Assembly: GCA_006937955.1 (NCBI GenBank)
Contig: SSNP01000008.1
Location: forward strand, 5,245,244 to 5,309,243
DNA: 64,000 nt
Reading direction: 5' to 3'
Origin: Pachypanchax playfairii
Lineage: Eukaryota; Chordata; Actinopteri; Cyprinodontiformes; Aplocheilidae
Below, one piece after another: positions 10,529 to 22,238 of this stretch (position 1 is the first letter of the stretch; each line of letters starts with the position of its first letter). The translations under genes were made by a program, and so were the position numbers. Under the pieces are notes generated by a model. The model did no database searches. It saw nothing but the letters and a program-made list of their open reading frames with translations, and was not told the DNA's origin.

Positions 10529-11348
10529 CTGAGAAAATACAGATATCATTATGAGGATTAACACTGATCTCTATTATCCTCCCAGAGAAAAACAGATGAT
10601 TGATTCACATCATCAGAAGGAAAAAAGCACAACCAGTGATTGTTTTTGTCTTGATGGTCCAGCATGCACAATTCAGTTAAAAAATAAACATGTTATGAAT
10701 AAAACACCCCACCATCTTTACATGACACCCAAAACTTTTTCGTATGTTGATCAGAAATAAAGCAGAAGATCACACAAATCAACGTTATAACCAAAGAGAA
10801 CTGAAATGATTTAGTTTATTGCACGTCTTCACACTAAAGTTCAGTTACTGAAGGATCCCAGAGACTGATTTAGAAGCAGTTTGGAATAAGACAGGAAGAG
10901 TCTGCTAAGAGAGACATAATCATGATTATAAAAAGTACTCACTCGGTATGACTGGTACTGAAAAGACAAAACATACAGGACATGTTTGTGCTCAGTTTGC
11001 TGCCTATAAACCGTTAAGCTGAAAACTCAAGGTTTTCCTTGAGGGTTAAATAAATTTGTGGCTTTACAACATTTTCAAAAACACATCAGAAAACTGAAAG
11101 GAGTCTAATTTTTCACAAAGTCTCACAAAATCAACTAGTTTTAGAAACATCCTGTACTTGTGGTCTTGGTTCTTTAGATTTTGTCGTATATTAACACAAG
11201 CGTGTTTTTAAGTCCTCAATGATTTATGTCAGCCTGTGAAAAAGAGTGAAACATTGGATGTTTCTCTTCACTTGAAACATTAGAAATGGATGTTTGTACC
11301 TAAACGCCTCGCCTTCACATTAAACTCTCACACTGATGAAACACCCAC
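10529..11348 (-). other. rapgef2: Intron interrupted by the 15-nt microexon
   Basis: 820 bp between the linker and RA exons, split into 414 and 391 bp if the microexon at 10943-10957 is used. No repeat or other coding frame. Confidence 0.8.
10943..10957 (-). CDS. rapgef2: rapgef2 15-nt microexon (predicted)
   Basis: A 15-nt stretch sits between a strong acceptor (TGTCTTTTCAG) and a strong donor (GA|GTGAGT). Inserted between 11349 and 10528 it adds five in-frame residues, changing DFNNQP-D-MSDQ to DFNNQPVPVIPNMSDQ. The length and phase (it can be skipped without a frameshift) fit a regulated microexon just before the RA domain. The mammalian sequences I recall have no equivalent, so use in transcripts is unproven. 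Confidence 0.7.
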
Positions 11349-11506
11349 CAGGCTGGTTGTTGAAGTCAAGGATGCGGTGATGTGACTGCAGGAGGTCCGG
11401 GTTGGACGACGACAGGTTTCCACTGACCGGCAGAACAGGTGGGATCTGTTTAGACTGCTTCATCCCTACTATGCTGTCATCTTGTGATTGGCCTACACAA
11501 ACGTCA
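11349..11506 (-). CDS. rapgef2: rapgef2 exon: PDZ-RA linker, second part
   Basis: A 158-nt exon encoding [20 protein letters not shown], then [20 protein letters not shown] and [12 protein letters not shown], ending CTG|GTGGGT. It can join in phase either to the 15-nt microexon at 10957 or directly to the RA exon at 10528. Acceptor TTCCATAG. Confidence 0.95.
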
Positions 11507-11737
11507 CTATGGAAACAAGGAAGAAAAGCAGGATAGAGGGGGGATGGGGTGGGAGAGCACTTCTGTCAACAACAAGCAGAGGGCGACATTCATGCAGGGA
11601 AGCTGTGGACATGCCTGTTAAATACACATAAAATAAAACAATTTATTATCTTTATAACAACTTATTACACTCATCTGGACTTTAGCTGGATTAAGATTTT
11701 AGCAGACAGGATTATTTTGACCGTGAGGTTTTATTAC

Positions 11738-12014
11738 TTGTATGGTTTGGGAGGCAGGATGCTGGTGAGCGTCTTATCAAAAATCTTTTTCAGTTTGTTG
11801 CGCCCTCCGACTGAGTTGCTTTTGGCCTTTTTGCTGACTTTCTCCAGACCCATAACCTGCTCCACGTCCACAGCCAGGTCCGGTATAGAGTATCGACTGG
11901 CCTTCTTGATGTCCCCAATCTTTGGCAAGTGGGGAGCACCGTTCTTTCTATCGTGTTCCTCATCCACATCCAAGTCGTGGTCATGTTCCGGACGCATTAG
12001 CAGCTCTTTAAACA
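11738..12014 (-). CDS. rapgef2: rapgef2 exon: PDZ-RA linker
   Basis: A 277-nt exon beginning [18 protein letters not shown], then [56 protein letters not shown] and PKPY. The first 20 residues include a fish-type His/Asp-rich insertion absent from my memory of the mammalian sequence. The rest is strongly conserved. Donor AA|GTAATA. Confidence 0.96.
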
Positions 12015-12163
12015 CTGAGTGGGAACAACAAGGTAAAAAGATGAGCTATAGACAAATTAAATTAATGTAAAAAAACACAAGTTTATTTGTGTTTGATGCA
12101 TTTTTACTTTTACAGTTTCTGTACAAAAGACCAGAGGAAGATCAAGATGGTTAAAAACCTTAC

Positions 12164-12272
12164 CTAAAAGATTTGTCTTCACAGTTATAGACAGGTGGGT
12201 GTTGTTTTTAAGAATCTCATTGGCTTTGCTAAACTGGACATTTTCGAAATTTTGTCCATTGACCTCCAAAAT
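12164..12272 (-). CDS. rapgef2: rapgef2 exon: PDZ domain, second part
   Basis: A 109-nt exon encoding [19 protein letters not shown], then [17 protein letters not shown]. It completes the PDZ fold (short-form residues 433-468). Acceptor TTTTTGCAG, donor TTAG|GTAAG; the split Val codon rejoins at 12014. Confidence 0.97.
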
Positions 12273-13508
12273 CTGCAAAAAGAAGAGATGCAATAAATCT
12301 TTCTATTTATAGTTCTAAACATTTGCACAAGGGCTTTTAAATAACCCCGAGTCTGTTGCAGTTTGTGCTAGAGAGAAAAGTCAAACAGTTTCGAAAGGAA
12401 GAGAAGATGAGCTTTATGTCGATATTTGGAGTATCACGATTCCACAAAGCATTTGCAAGGATTCTGCTCTTTGAACACAGATTTGACCATGAGAGCTTCA
12501 CATTACAGTAACTATTTGGGCCAGAGAGAACACTGGAACAGATCTGTACAGAACTTTATATACACATCAAAGGAGTTCACATAAGACCCAATCAGGTTAG
12601 AACTTTAGTGAAGAAGTTTGCTGGTTTGGCAGCTAGCAGAAAAATCTGAATTTCAAAACATTTTTCAAAATTTTCTTACTTTTCACTGAGAGGATACAAG
12701 TCATATAAACTGTCCTGAGTGATAGTGGGATGTAAAAGGACTGAACTAAATCTCACAACAGAGCAGCCACTCGTTGAAAGAGGAAGTCACCTTTCACAGT
12801 AAAGTGCAGTAATGTACAGTCCATAAAGTGCCTTGGCTGCTGTTGTGAAGTCTTCAGGCATCTACTTAGACGACCAAGAAGCTCATTGTTGGCAATAAGT
12901 CATGGTTCCATAACAAATAACTACGATTAACAATAAAGCTTTGACTTAGTCGGTCCTGAATAAGGGATGGCAGTAACTGAAGCAGTAAAATGTGGAAGGT
13001 GTGAGAGTAAAAGCTTCTAAGTCAGTCAGTGTCTCTGCTTCCTTTTGGGGAAACAGCTGCAGGAAATGTTTGGAGTCAAGAGGGCTTAACTTACATCCAC
13101 ACACTCACAAGATGGTTTCAAGGATTAAGAGACTTTGCTTAAAGCTGAGAAGCCTGCAGAGTGTGAAAAAGGCTGAGAGGTTGTGAGGAGAAAGTCAACA
13201 TGGGGCGCCTGAAGCTACTGACAAGTTCAATTTAAATGTCTCAAAAGGACCCTTTTAATGCTAGTTAGATCTGAATGCAAAACCAATTTCACAACAAAAA
13301 TGAGCATCAACTGGAAAAAAGAGATCAGTCTGAGTGCCCGACTGGAGTGATTTTTCTTCAGAGTCTCAGCAGAAAGAAATCAAAGTGCTTTTGTGATTGT
13401 TGAAAGGCTGAAAAGGAGGATGGATTATGGGAAAAAAATTAAACAAAAATTATACAACAGATGGTGACGATATTCAGATTTTCCTTTACTGTCTTGAGTA
13501 AAATGTAC
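12273..13508 (-). other. rapgef2: Intron splitting the PDZ domain
   Basis: 1236 bp, phase 0, inside the PDZ-coding region after KRGDQ. Nothing notable. Confidence 0.85.
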
Positions 13509-13712
13509 CTGATCACCACGTTTGAGACCAGCTTCTGCTGCCTTGCTCCCTGGCTCCACAGCATCGATGAAGATGGAGAAACCTTTCTCCTGACCTCCGA
13601 GGAGACTGAATGCCAGAGGAGAATCCCTTGCCGGCTTGGTTAGTGTCACCAACCGCGGCTTGGCTTTAGCAGCACATGCTATGTTTAACAGTCTGAGGTG
13701 CCCACACATTTT
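13509..13712 (-). CDS. rapgef2: rapgef2 exon: PDZ domain, first part
   Basis: A 204-nt (68-codon) phase-0 exon beginning [20 protein letters not shown], followed by the PDZ start ([45 protein letters not shown]). The LAFSLLGG stretch takes the place of the carboxylate-binding GLGF loop. The PDZ domain docks the GEF to membrane partners. Donor CAG|GTACAT. Confidence 0.97.
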
Positions 13713-13799
13713 CTGGATTTAAAAAAGGTGAAACAATGAAATCGGGATTTATTTATTTATTTGCATGTGCCGAATCTCCGATTGGGTGATAAAACTTAC

Positions 13800-13907
13800 T
13801 TCTTTCTCCAGATTGTTTTCAAACTCCTCCAAAAAGTGAGTCATGGCAGGGTCTCCCTCAAAGTCATTGAAGTGATTGTTTACCCACAACAAGACTACCC
13901 GTGTAAC
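13800..13907 (-). CDS. rapgef2: rapgef2 exon: REM domain, second part
   Basis: A 108-nt (36-codon) phase-0 exon encoding [19 protein letters not shown], then [17 protein letters not shown]. The [10 protein letters not shown] helix is typical of REM domains. Acceptor TTCTGCAG, donor GAA|GTAAG. Confidence 0.96.
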
Positions 13908-14167
13908 CTGCAGAAATCCCAGGACACTTTTACTTTTTTAATTGATGGTGATTGATTGACTTATTCATTTAATTGTATCTTAGTGTAGCAGAACAAACAG
14001 TTTGAACAAAACTAAATGTTCATTTGACTCATACTAGTGCTTCAGATATTTGATGTTTCATTATGATATTTATGCCACTGAATTCATCTGAAGCACACGG
14101 TCATTCAGACGCTTGTAAACCAAGATGAATTATGTTTTTGCCTGTTTGAGGAGCATTTTGCATGTAC

Positions 14168-14332
14168 CTTGTCCCTGAGACTGGGGTCGTGAAACCAATC
14201 CAAAAGCTTCTTGCCCACGACCATCGGGCTGGAGAGGAAGGTCCTGTAGGTCAACAGGAAGTCCTCGATGTAGGTAGGGTCCACTACTGAGTGCTCCTCC
14301 ACCAGGTGCATGGTGAGACGCTCAGGTGTGCC
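14168..14332 (-). CDS. rapgef2: rapgef2 exon: REM (RasGEF N) domain
   Basis: A 165-nt (55-codon) exon beginning [16 protein letters not shown], with [16 protein letters not shown], the hallmark of RasGEF N-terminal (REM) modules, then [15 protein letters not shown]. The REM module stabilises the helical hairpin of the CDC25 domain. It is separated from the previous exon by only 78 nt. Donor AAG|GTACAT. Confidence 0.97.
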
Positions 14333-14410
14333 CTGATGTTTAACATGATGGTGTTATTTTTCTCCATGAAATATCATCATACCTGCAAATTAAACTGCTG
14401 ATCTAGTCAC

Positions 14411-14563
14411 CTTAATGACAATGTGTCCTTTCCTGGTGCCGGTGCGGTCCAGTTCTCGGTGTTCCTTAACCATGACGATTTCTCCCTCCTCCTCAACCTT
14501 CTGCATATTCTTCTCTACCTGGTTGAGAATACAGCAGTACTCCTGCTGGGCTATACATACAAA
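14411..14563 (-). CDS. rapgef2: rapgef2 exon: end of cNBD2 and linker
   Basis: A 153-nt (51-codon) phase-0 exon beginning [17 protein letters not shown], then [16 protein letters not shown] and [12 protein letters not shown]. It closes the cNBD2 fold and leads into REM. Acceptor TTTCTCAG, donor AAG|GTGACT. Confidence 0.97.
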
Positions 14564-15128
14564 CTGAGAAATAAAAGACAAGAAAGAAAAAAATGAATAA
14601 GGTCAAATTTAAACAAATCTTTTGGATGAAGCCAAAGTTTACAGCTTTGCACAGAGATTAAAAAATAACTTCAGTTGACTGAATGTAATGCAACTGCTAA
14701 TTATAATTAATTTTTACTTAATGATAAATTACTATACTGATAGATTAGTTACAAAAAATCATTTTTTAAATTAGCACCAATGTTTTTCTCATCCAAACGT
14801 TTCATGAACCTTCACACATCTGAATGTGTCAATTTTCACTGTAGTGAACATGATCCTCATTAAAAATGTGATCTTGCAGTTTGACGAGATGCTTCATTCT
14901 CTATCAGAATGTCTCACATGTAAGTGGATTCTATTGCCTCGAGTGACTTTCTATGTTAACAGTACAAACACTTTCAGCACAAGTGGGTCACAGCAGGATT
15001 TAATAACATAAGATGACACGACTCCCGCCATGTTTTTCACATGGAAATGCTAAGGAAATGGACCAGTCCACACTATCAGAGTGTAACAGTCAAACCAACA
15101 CACAGGATGGTGATATTAAGGTTCCCAC
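14564..15128 (-). other. rapgef2: Intron in cNBD2
   Basis: 565 bp of AT-rich intron; nothing notable. Confidence 0.85.
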
Positions 15129-15287
15129 CTGGCAGTCGTCCACCTTGGTCTTCATGACACCTTTCATGTATTCTTTCTCCATGGTTGGTGACACCCCAAA
15201 ACTATTACCCATACAGAGGATCTCTGTCTGGCCATCGGGGTACGTCACTTCCACAGAACCATTCAAGATCACCGACCATGAGTCCAG
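15129..15287 (-). CDS. rapgef2: rapgef2 exon: cNBD2 core
   Basis: A 159-nt (53-codon) phase-0 exon beginning [19 protein letters not shown], then [20 protein letters not shown] and [13 protein letters not shown]. The fold is intact, but where cAMP receptors have FGELA followed by PRAA this protein has [12 protein letters not shown], so the Glu and Arg that contact the cyclic phosphate are missing, as in known PDZ-GEFs. Donor CAG|GTGGGA. Confidence 0.97.
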
Positions 15288-17035
15288 CTGGAGCAAAGAC
15301 ACATGAACACAGCAGTTAGATGTTTAAAGGAGAAAACTGACAAATATGTATCCAGCCATGAAAAAACCTGGAACAAGTCGACTGAGGGTCATTTTGAGTT
15401 CTTTACAGATTCTGAAAGTGTGAAGTCTCGGCTTTCCAACTATGAATGTTGCATCTCCAAAACTAGTTTTGTGAGAGATCAGGCCTCAAAGTTTTCAGTG
15501 ATTTACACCCACCTGTAAATCCAGGTGGGTAACAAAGACTGTCCACATTTGCATTATTAAGCATAAATCCAACCGCTGGCTGGTTTCAATGTAATCGTCT
15601 CAGAAGAACGTCTGTTAGCTTCAAGGTGTTGAAATATTTGCTTGTCCTGACATTTATTTTTTGCTGTTAATAAACTCACCTGTATCTTCCACATCAACTC
15701 TGGAGGAAGTTTACAGCTACACGATTAAGTCCAGAGAATTTTCTTTTCTGCTTCCATAGTGTTTATAGTCAAAGTTACGACTCGTTGCTGTTTCGTTTTA
15801 TTTTGTTGATTTCAAATGTTACATTAGCACAATGCTCGGAAGCGTCCTTGATATTTTAAAAGTATTTTCAAAATGTGCTGTAAGAAACACGATTTAGCTT
15901 TATTGCAATCAGTTCTTCTTCTTGGTCATCTACATTCAGCATGTAAACACATACAAACTTCTTGAAGAACCTTTATTGGCTGAAAAACTGGTTAAGTAGC
16001 CACTGGGTTTGATTTGAATGAGCTCATGATTGGCTGGAAGTTGTATCGCCCCAACTGATACTAGGCAGCGGCTGCTGCTGGGAATTTCCTGTCATCAAAA
16101 ACAAAACTGATGGTTTTAAAACCCTCCACGCCATATCGTGAAAGATGTAATGGTTGCTTTATGATTTCAACTTTCATATTTTGTAAAAAAAACAACAACA
16201 AAAAGAACAAGATCAGATATTTTTCTGAAAGAATATGTTTTTATATATTTTCAGGATTTGTGTCAGGCTGACTTGTTCCCTGTGGCATGACACATATTCA
16301 AACCAGAGGGGGAAATGTGCAACAATAACATTATTCAAGAAGAGATTAAGTGTTATTCAGCTGTAATTCCAACAGCTGGTGTCTCCTAATGAATCAGAGT
16401 TATTTATCAAAGAGAAACATGTGCAACACTAACAGATGGTTTCCTACTTTCATCAGTGGAACATGTCCATAGTAAAGGTGTGACTTAAAGTAGAACAGCT
16501 GATCCACACAAGGAATTGTTACAAGTAACACATGCTTTTATAATATTTTGTGCGTGTGTGTGTATATATAATTAAAATAGAAATTTAAAATAATTAGAAA
16601 GGCAAAAAGATATTTTTCAGGCTCACGTGTTCTCCATCAACCCTGGATGCTTTTAACCCCCCACCCTCCCACCCCCTTACTAAAATCAGGCCTCCGAGAC
16701 AAAAACTGCTCTCTATTGTTAAAGTGCACGATTGTGAAAAATAAGCAAAGTGTTTTGAAACTGAATGTCACGTCTTGACCTAAAAGATAAAAAACACTAA
16801 GTGTCTTGAGCTTTGGGAGCCTATGTGATCTCAGAAAGACTGAGAGATAAGTGTTGTTGACCATTCAAGTTTAATAGAGCAGAAAAAACATGACGTTAAA
16901 GAGAGAGATTTGTTGGAGTGTAGAGGTGAGATGGAGGTTAAGTTCCCTGAGAGACACTTACATAAAGATTTATACATACAATTCGGTATACGACACAGGA
17001 ACTGTGTGTGTGTGTGTGAATATAAACCAACACAC
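15288..17035 (-). other. rapgef2: Intron in cNBD2
   Basis: 1.75 kb with TG/TA-rich patches near 16550-16570 and a (TG)n run next to the donor at 17003-17018. No coding frame supported. Confidence 0.85.
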
Positions 17036-17172
17036 CTCCTCTCCATCATTCAGAACAATGGTGCCGGCTCGTTCAACAACAGCAAAGACCATGACAGCAC
17101 AGAGTTCCCTCCTCACTGACATAGTCATGTTGGCAAACGCTGGCAGTTGATGCATAAACTCCAGTAATTGCT
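17036..17172 (-). CDS. rapgef2: rapgef2 exon: cNBD2, first part
   Basis: A 137-nt exon encoding [20 protein letters not shown], then [17 protein letters not shown] and TIVLNDGEE, to donor GAG|GTGTGT. This is the helical lead and first strands of the second cyclic-nucleotide-binding-like domain. It is nearly identical to the mammalian protein. A TG repeat sits immediately inside the intron next to the donor (17003-17018 in plus coordinates). Confidence 0.97.
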
Positions 17173-18640
17173 CTGAAAGACGGACGAAGAGAGAGACAAT
17201 GGTTGTGTTTAAGAAAAAAAACAAAGTCCAACACTTAAGTCTGGTGAAACATCTCCCTCAAATCTTGATACACAAGCTGGAGGTTAAACAAGACAGAATC
17301 ATTAAAGGGAGAATGCGAAGCCAAATATCTATTCTATTGATAAAAACCTTGAGGTGAGTCAAAAATTACAGCTGACGGTACCTCTGTGAGTTTAAGCTGC
17401 TGGACAAACAGATCAAAGGTACCGAACATCTATACATATTATTAAAGTACTAATACTAACACCAAGAGTAGATTCCAGACTCTGTATATACACGTTTAGG
17501 AAGTGATGATTTAACAAAGCTTGACCTTTTTCCCATAAAACAACATTATTTTTCTTCGTCATGTTGAGCTAAGCATGTTTGTTCACTTGTATATGTTTAT
17601 TTAACTATAGTTAAATAAAACCCAAACAGAGGTGAAATGTGAGATACTTATTCTAATATGTCACCTAAATTAGGACTAAAATTTCAGGATAGAATTGTTT
17701 AGTTTTTTTTCAAGCAGGAGGTTTTGTAATTTGAGTGGATTTTAGCGGGCGTGTCACTAAAGAAGAAAGACTGCATGATGAAAGTCGATGTGATTTTGCT
17801 GCACCCTCCACTGACAGATGAAGATGAAGAATCATCTACTTTAATCCAAGTCTACCCACCAGCTTCAGCCTCATGTCTGACCAGCAGCAGTCTGGTGCAC
17901 CGGCTGACCTGGGCTTGGCATGACAACAGCATCGTGTGTGAAGCTGCGGCAGCACTGAAAGTTTAATGCACTGGGAGAGGTGAGGGAAGAGGATGTGCTG
18001 GAGTGACCTAGAAAAGCCTGCTGGGGGTGGGGGGGTGTATGGCAGGGAGATGGGTGAAGGCGGGGGGAGGTGTTGGCACTCGCTCCTTCTCTCTCTATGT
18101 CCAATGCATCATCTGCCCCACATCCTCATCAGCAGCTAAGCCCTGTCTCAGTGTATTTATTTTTTTAAAACATGCCTATCATTAGTGTTGGACTTGAGTC
18201 ATAGCTTTAAGGGATATGATACAAAAAGCCTGATGTGGCTTTGAGAATTACTCGAAAGCCAACAGTGCAAATGAAAGCAGCGCAGACTTCAGATTGATAG
18301 AAATGTGCCGGGGCTAATTTAAATAAAAAGGGAGAGAACGGCTTCTAAAAAGTGCTGCATTCATTTAAAACTGGGAAAAGTAGCACATCCCCAGGCTCAG
18401 ACAAAACTTCTTGTTTCTTAATGTTTTGATTCTTACAATTCTCCAAAAATATCTCGACAATGTAGCAATTTGTGGAATGGAAACAGAAAGATCAAGAGGA
18501 TTTAAACTAGAAACTGCATGGCCAATAGTTTTCTGTAAGATAGAAGTTTTTAAGCATTGTGAGGCACAAACTGCTACTAACTCTAATTCTTTATTATATA
18601 TAAGAGATAAATGAAAGTAAATCTCTAGCAGGTTGCTCAC
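17173..18640 (-). other. rapgef2: Intron before cNBD2
   Basis: 1.47 kb with a G-rich patch at about 18017-18072. No coding frame supported. Confidence 0.85.
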
Positions 18641-18818
18641 CAATATCATCATCCGTCCTGTCCATGGGGTCCTTCTCCAGACAATCCCGCACAATGTCCC
18701 GACTCATGAGGGGGTCTGAAGCTCGCTCAATGTCCTCCTCATCGTCGTCTTCTTCAGAGTCCACAGCGGTCTCTGGCAGGCCACTCAGATCCATGTCACC
18801 TGGCTCGTTCTCTGTAGC
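18641..18818 (-). CDS. rapgef2: rapgef2 exon: acidic segment
   Basis: A 178-nt exon beginning [19 protein letters not shown], with an acidic run [17 protein letters not shown], then [20 protein letters not shown]. Acceptor TTTTTAG, donor ATTG|GTGAG. The acidic run and the DCLEKDP helix just precede the second cNBD-like fold (short-form residues 65-124). Confidence 0.97.
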
Positions 18819-19528
18819 CTAAAAAGCGAACAGAAGAGAAATGACTCTGCCATTATGATGAGAACATGGAGGAACGTGTCAACCTCATCCAGCATCAGCA
18901 GCTGAAAGTTGTACCTCAACAATCGAGTCAGACATCTGCAAACACCAGTGCTTCTGCACAAAAAGTCTATCAGCACTAGACTGAGCCAACAGATTATATC
19001 TACATACATCAAATTGGATGCTGTGGATTGGAAACTGATGGAAATTCTCAGAGAACACACTCATGAATGTCAGAGTACAGCAGAAACATCATCCAGTTAA
19101 AAATGGTGAGACTATGTACAGATTTAATCCATTCTGTGAAATTAGGCACCGAGTACAGTATGAGAACGACATCACACTGAATATCAAACAGTCTGCTATG
19201 CATAGTAACAAGATAATTAACCGCCAACTTTCTTCATCTCTTCCCCTCAGCAAACTCCACAGCCTGCCTCACAACCAGATCCTGTTCTTTGAAAGCACAA
19301 GATGAAAAAGGAGTGAAACCACAGTAATGAACTACGATGAGAAGAAAATGTAATGAAATTACTTTTACATGAGACCTACTAACGTGGATCTTCTGCTGCT
19401 CTCAAAAAAAAAACCTTCTTGCATGACAGAGGGGCCAGATTGCTCCACCGTTCAAAGAACAGACCGAAGCAGCTAAAACAATAACACAAAACATTGTTGT
19501 GTAACCACACAACAAAGAAATCTCTTAC

Positions 19529-19678
19529 CAATAAACAGTTTTCAAGTTCAAGCTTTTTAACAGAATAAGAAGCAAAGGTTGCCTTCGCAAACTGTCCACA
19601 AAATCCCAAAGCTAGACGCATCATGGCTGCCCAGACCGCCGGCCTCCTGTGCAGTCTCTTATAGTGAGTCTGTGTCAT
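19529..19678 (-). CDS. Candidate additional alternative first exon (unproven)
   Basis: An ATG at 19678 opens exactly 50 codons (MTQTHYKRLHRRPAVW...; a second start in good context gives MMRLALGFCGQF) ending at a good donor, TTG|GTAAGA. It is in phase 0 with the rapgef2 exon at 18818, so it could make an N-terminally different product. Two GC boxes lie about 90-105 bp upstream of the ATG, at 19764-19769 and 19776-19782. I do not recognise the peptide; the basic, acid-poor start resembles a mitochondrial presequence, which could mean a nested gene. The plus strand also offers an ATG at 19623 (MAAQTAGLLCSLL) with donor TA|GTGAGT at 19664, so strand is uncertain. Confidence 0.3.
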
Positions 19679-19990
19679 TTCTCCTCAAATACCATGTCAA
19701 AAAGGATCATCAATGATTCAGCATCTGAGTGGCCATTTGGGCATCACTGGCGCACAATCTGTTGGGCGGAGCAAAGGCGGGGTCTGCAGGATCAAATCAA
19801 AAGGCTGTTTTGTAAAAACTGAACACAGACAAAGTGCTTGGTCAAATCTTTCCAGCATTCGGAGAGACCGACGCGACAGACAGGTTTACTGCAGTTCAGA
19901 CAAAATGTTCCAAAAGCAGGAAACATGCAGAAGATCTGAAACGTGTAATGCCGACTGCAGCGAGTCCTTTTGTCTTCAACACTTTACACC
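19560..19990. promoter_or_regulatory. Small CpG-enriched intronic stretch with GC boxes
   Basis: CpG dinucleotides are denser here than in the flanking intron, and GGGCGG (19764) and GGCGGGG (19776) match Sp1-type GC boxes. It surrounds the orphan first-exon candidate and could be a promoter acting in either direction. Confidence 0.35.
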
Positions 19991-22238
19991 TGGTAAATGG
20001 AAGCTGATGACTCTGAACAAAAGCAGTTTATCCTTCAAGTTTAGATGCAGTGGGTATGGGTGCTTTAGTTTTCTTCTGTAGGCTTATTTTCATGTCATGA
20101 ATCAAAAATCCATAAATCTGCAGTAAGCATTAGGAAACAGTGAGCAAGTCAGGTGCTGTTAATATTTCATGAGGGCTATTCTTGGATCAATGCTTTCAAA
20201 GGACCAATTTCATGATTTATTCAGACACAAACAGTCCGCCATGCTGACAGTGACGTGAGAATGATTCTTCACTTCAGCTGAAGGACGTGGTTATCGGAGC
20301 GGCAGAGAAACCTTGTTGTTAGGTCACATCAATAATCTTTACTCAGGCTGCTTAGCATCTCTGTATCATTTCATCAGCAAAATGGTGAGAAAAAATATCA
20401 CCAGAACTTAAAACGTTATGTCAGAATTATTTTTACCATCCGCCTTTTGCTCAGACTTGTATAACCAAGTGAACAGGAGCAACAGCCCACCGATACTAGT
20501 ACAAGACATGACGGGTGCACCAGGACAGTAGGAAGGCAGATTATAATATGTGCAAACTGTGAGTTCACATTTACTAAATACTGCAGTAAATAATTTCACT
20601 TACAGGGAAACTGCATGTTTTTATATGATCATGAGACAAAACCCAAAAAACAGTGAGGATGAAACACACAGACCACACGGCCATAAAACTACAGAGAAAT
20701 ATTCTCTTCTTTTTTTCATTCCACAACATAAAGTCATCTTAAGGCACTTTGTACACAGAGCAATGCATCAATTCCCTTCTAGAGAGCACTTGCTTTGGTC
20801 TTTCCTTTGTCATCTTGACAGCAAAAAATAATAAAAAAGAATAAATAAATCTGTTAAACTGGAAGCATAAAAGAATACAGATTAGTCCATTCAACAGTGT
20901 AAACAACAACTGTATCAATTTTCTCATTACAGACAAACTTTGCGATATTCACATCATTTGAAAACATAGATCATATTAAAGAACCAGTGAGCTCAGCAGT
21001 GATTACAATCAAGACAAAGTGAGACACAAGAGAAGTTAAGGCTTGTAAAAAGTGTTTGGAGACAGGATATCTACTGTTACGAGAGGAAATCTCCAGCCAA
21101 GAAGGAAAAAAGGGAAAATAGGACAGTGTGTGATTGTGACAGAGAAATCAAGAGGCCGTCATACAGCAGATGGCAGTAAGACCAGGATCAGACCAGACCA
21201 GGATCAGCAGAGCCTGTTTAACCTTCCCCAGAGAGCTAAAGCAAGACTAAGCATATAGAAACACACCAATCCATGTTAAACATAAGCACACGCATGGATC
21301 ACACACAATCATACAGTTGTATTACAAAAAACCAGAACTACTACAGAAAAGTACAAGTCAGTGAGAGGTCTGAGTGAACCAGAGTAATTGTGACTGAATG
21401 AGCAGAGTCACAAGAACAATAACAAACAAACAAACAGAAAGAGACGCGCAGCAGGTGACAGTATTACCATCCAATGCTGGGTGTGCTGTGTTAAGAGGAT
21501 TAGTTGCAGGGTTTGGGCTAAGTCCACAATCACGAGATACTGTGTATGTGTATCCCACTGAGCTGAATTGTGTTCTGGGGGCTTTATTACTTTGAGTATT
21601 TTTGTTGTTTATTCATTGTTATTAACACATACAACCCCTGAGCATCACTCAGGAAAAAACTGTGAGGTTTGCAAGTGATTTTAGCTACAGTTTTGAATAA
21701 AGTTATCAAATGAAACGTCATGAGTCCCCAGGAGGTCTGTACTTGTGCTTTGAGGTGATAAAAGGCAGGAGAGGAGGCAGGATGTAGGCTGGACCACCTG
21801 CTTGCAGCCACCAGCCTTTCTGTGCAGCACCTGCTGAGTAGCAACAGTCTCCTGTCAGTGTCATGATGCTGTTCTGGCAGCAAAATGTTTGAATGGATGG
21901 CAGAAAATGTCCAGATTAATGAGATTACTGGGAATTCACACAGGGTTGGCAGGCATGGGAGGAGGTTTTTCAACTTGCTGGACATTAGTTCAACTCTTCT
22001 GCTTTATTTTCACACACAGATGTGTGATCAGAATGAGGCTTTAGATAAAAACTTATTTTACAATATTTCTCATACAACCGATTCTTCTGTCAAGCTTTTT
22101 CAACTGATTCAAGACTGACCAAATGTAAAGTGTCTGGCTTGAAAATTACCTCACTGACTCAGCGTCAACTGTCACAGCAACCTCACCACCTGGAAGAGAC
22201 CCAGCTGGGGATTCAGAACCAGAGAGGAGAGGACTTAC

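Larger units (their letters stand above)
18819..22238 (-). other. rapgef2: Intron carrying the orphan CpG-rich exon candidate
   Basis: 3.4 kb. The one notable part is the CpG-enriched 19560-19990 stretch and exon candidate listed separately. A short imperfect duplication (GACCAGGATCAGACC) lies near 21180-21210. Otherwise nothing. Confidence 0.8.

Noticed and set aside
11549..12070. 173-codon plus-strand frame
   Set aside because: It is antisense to the 11738-12014 rapgef2 exon and its adjoining intron sequence; no sign of independent coding.
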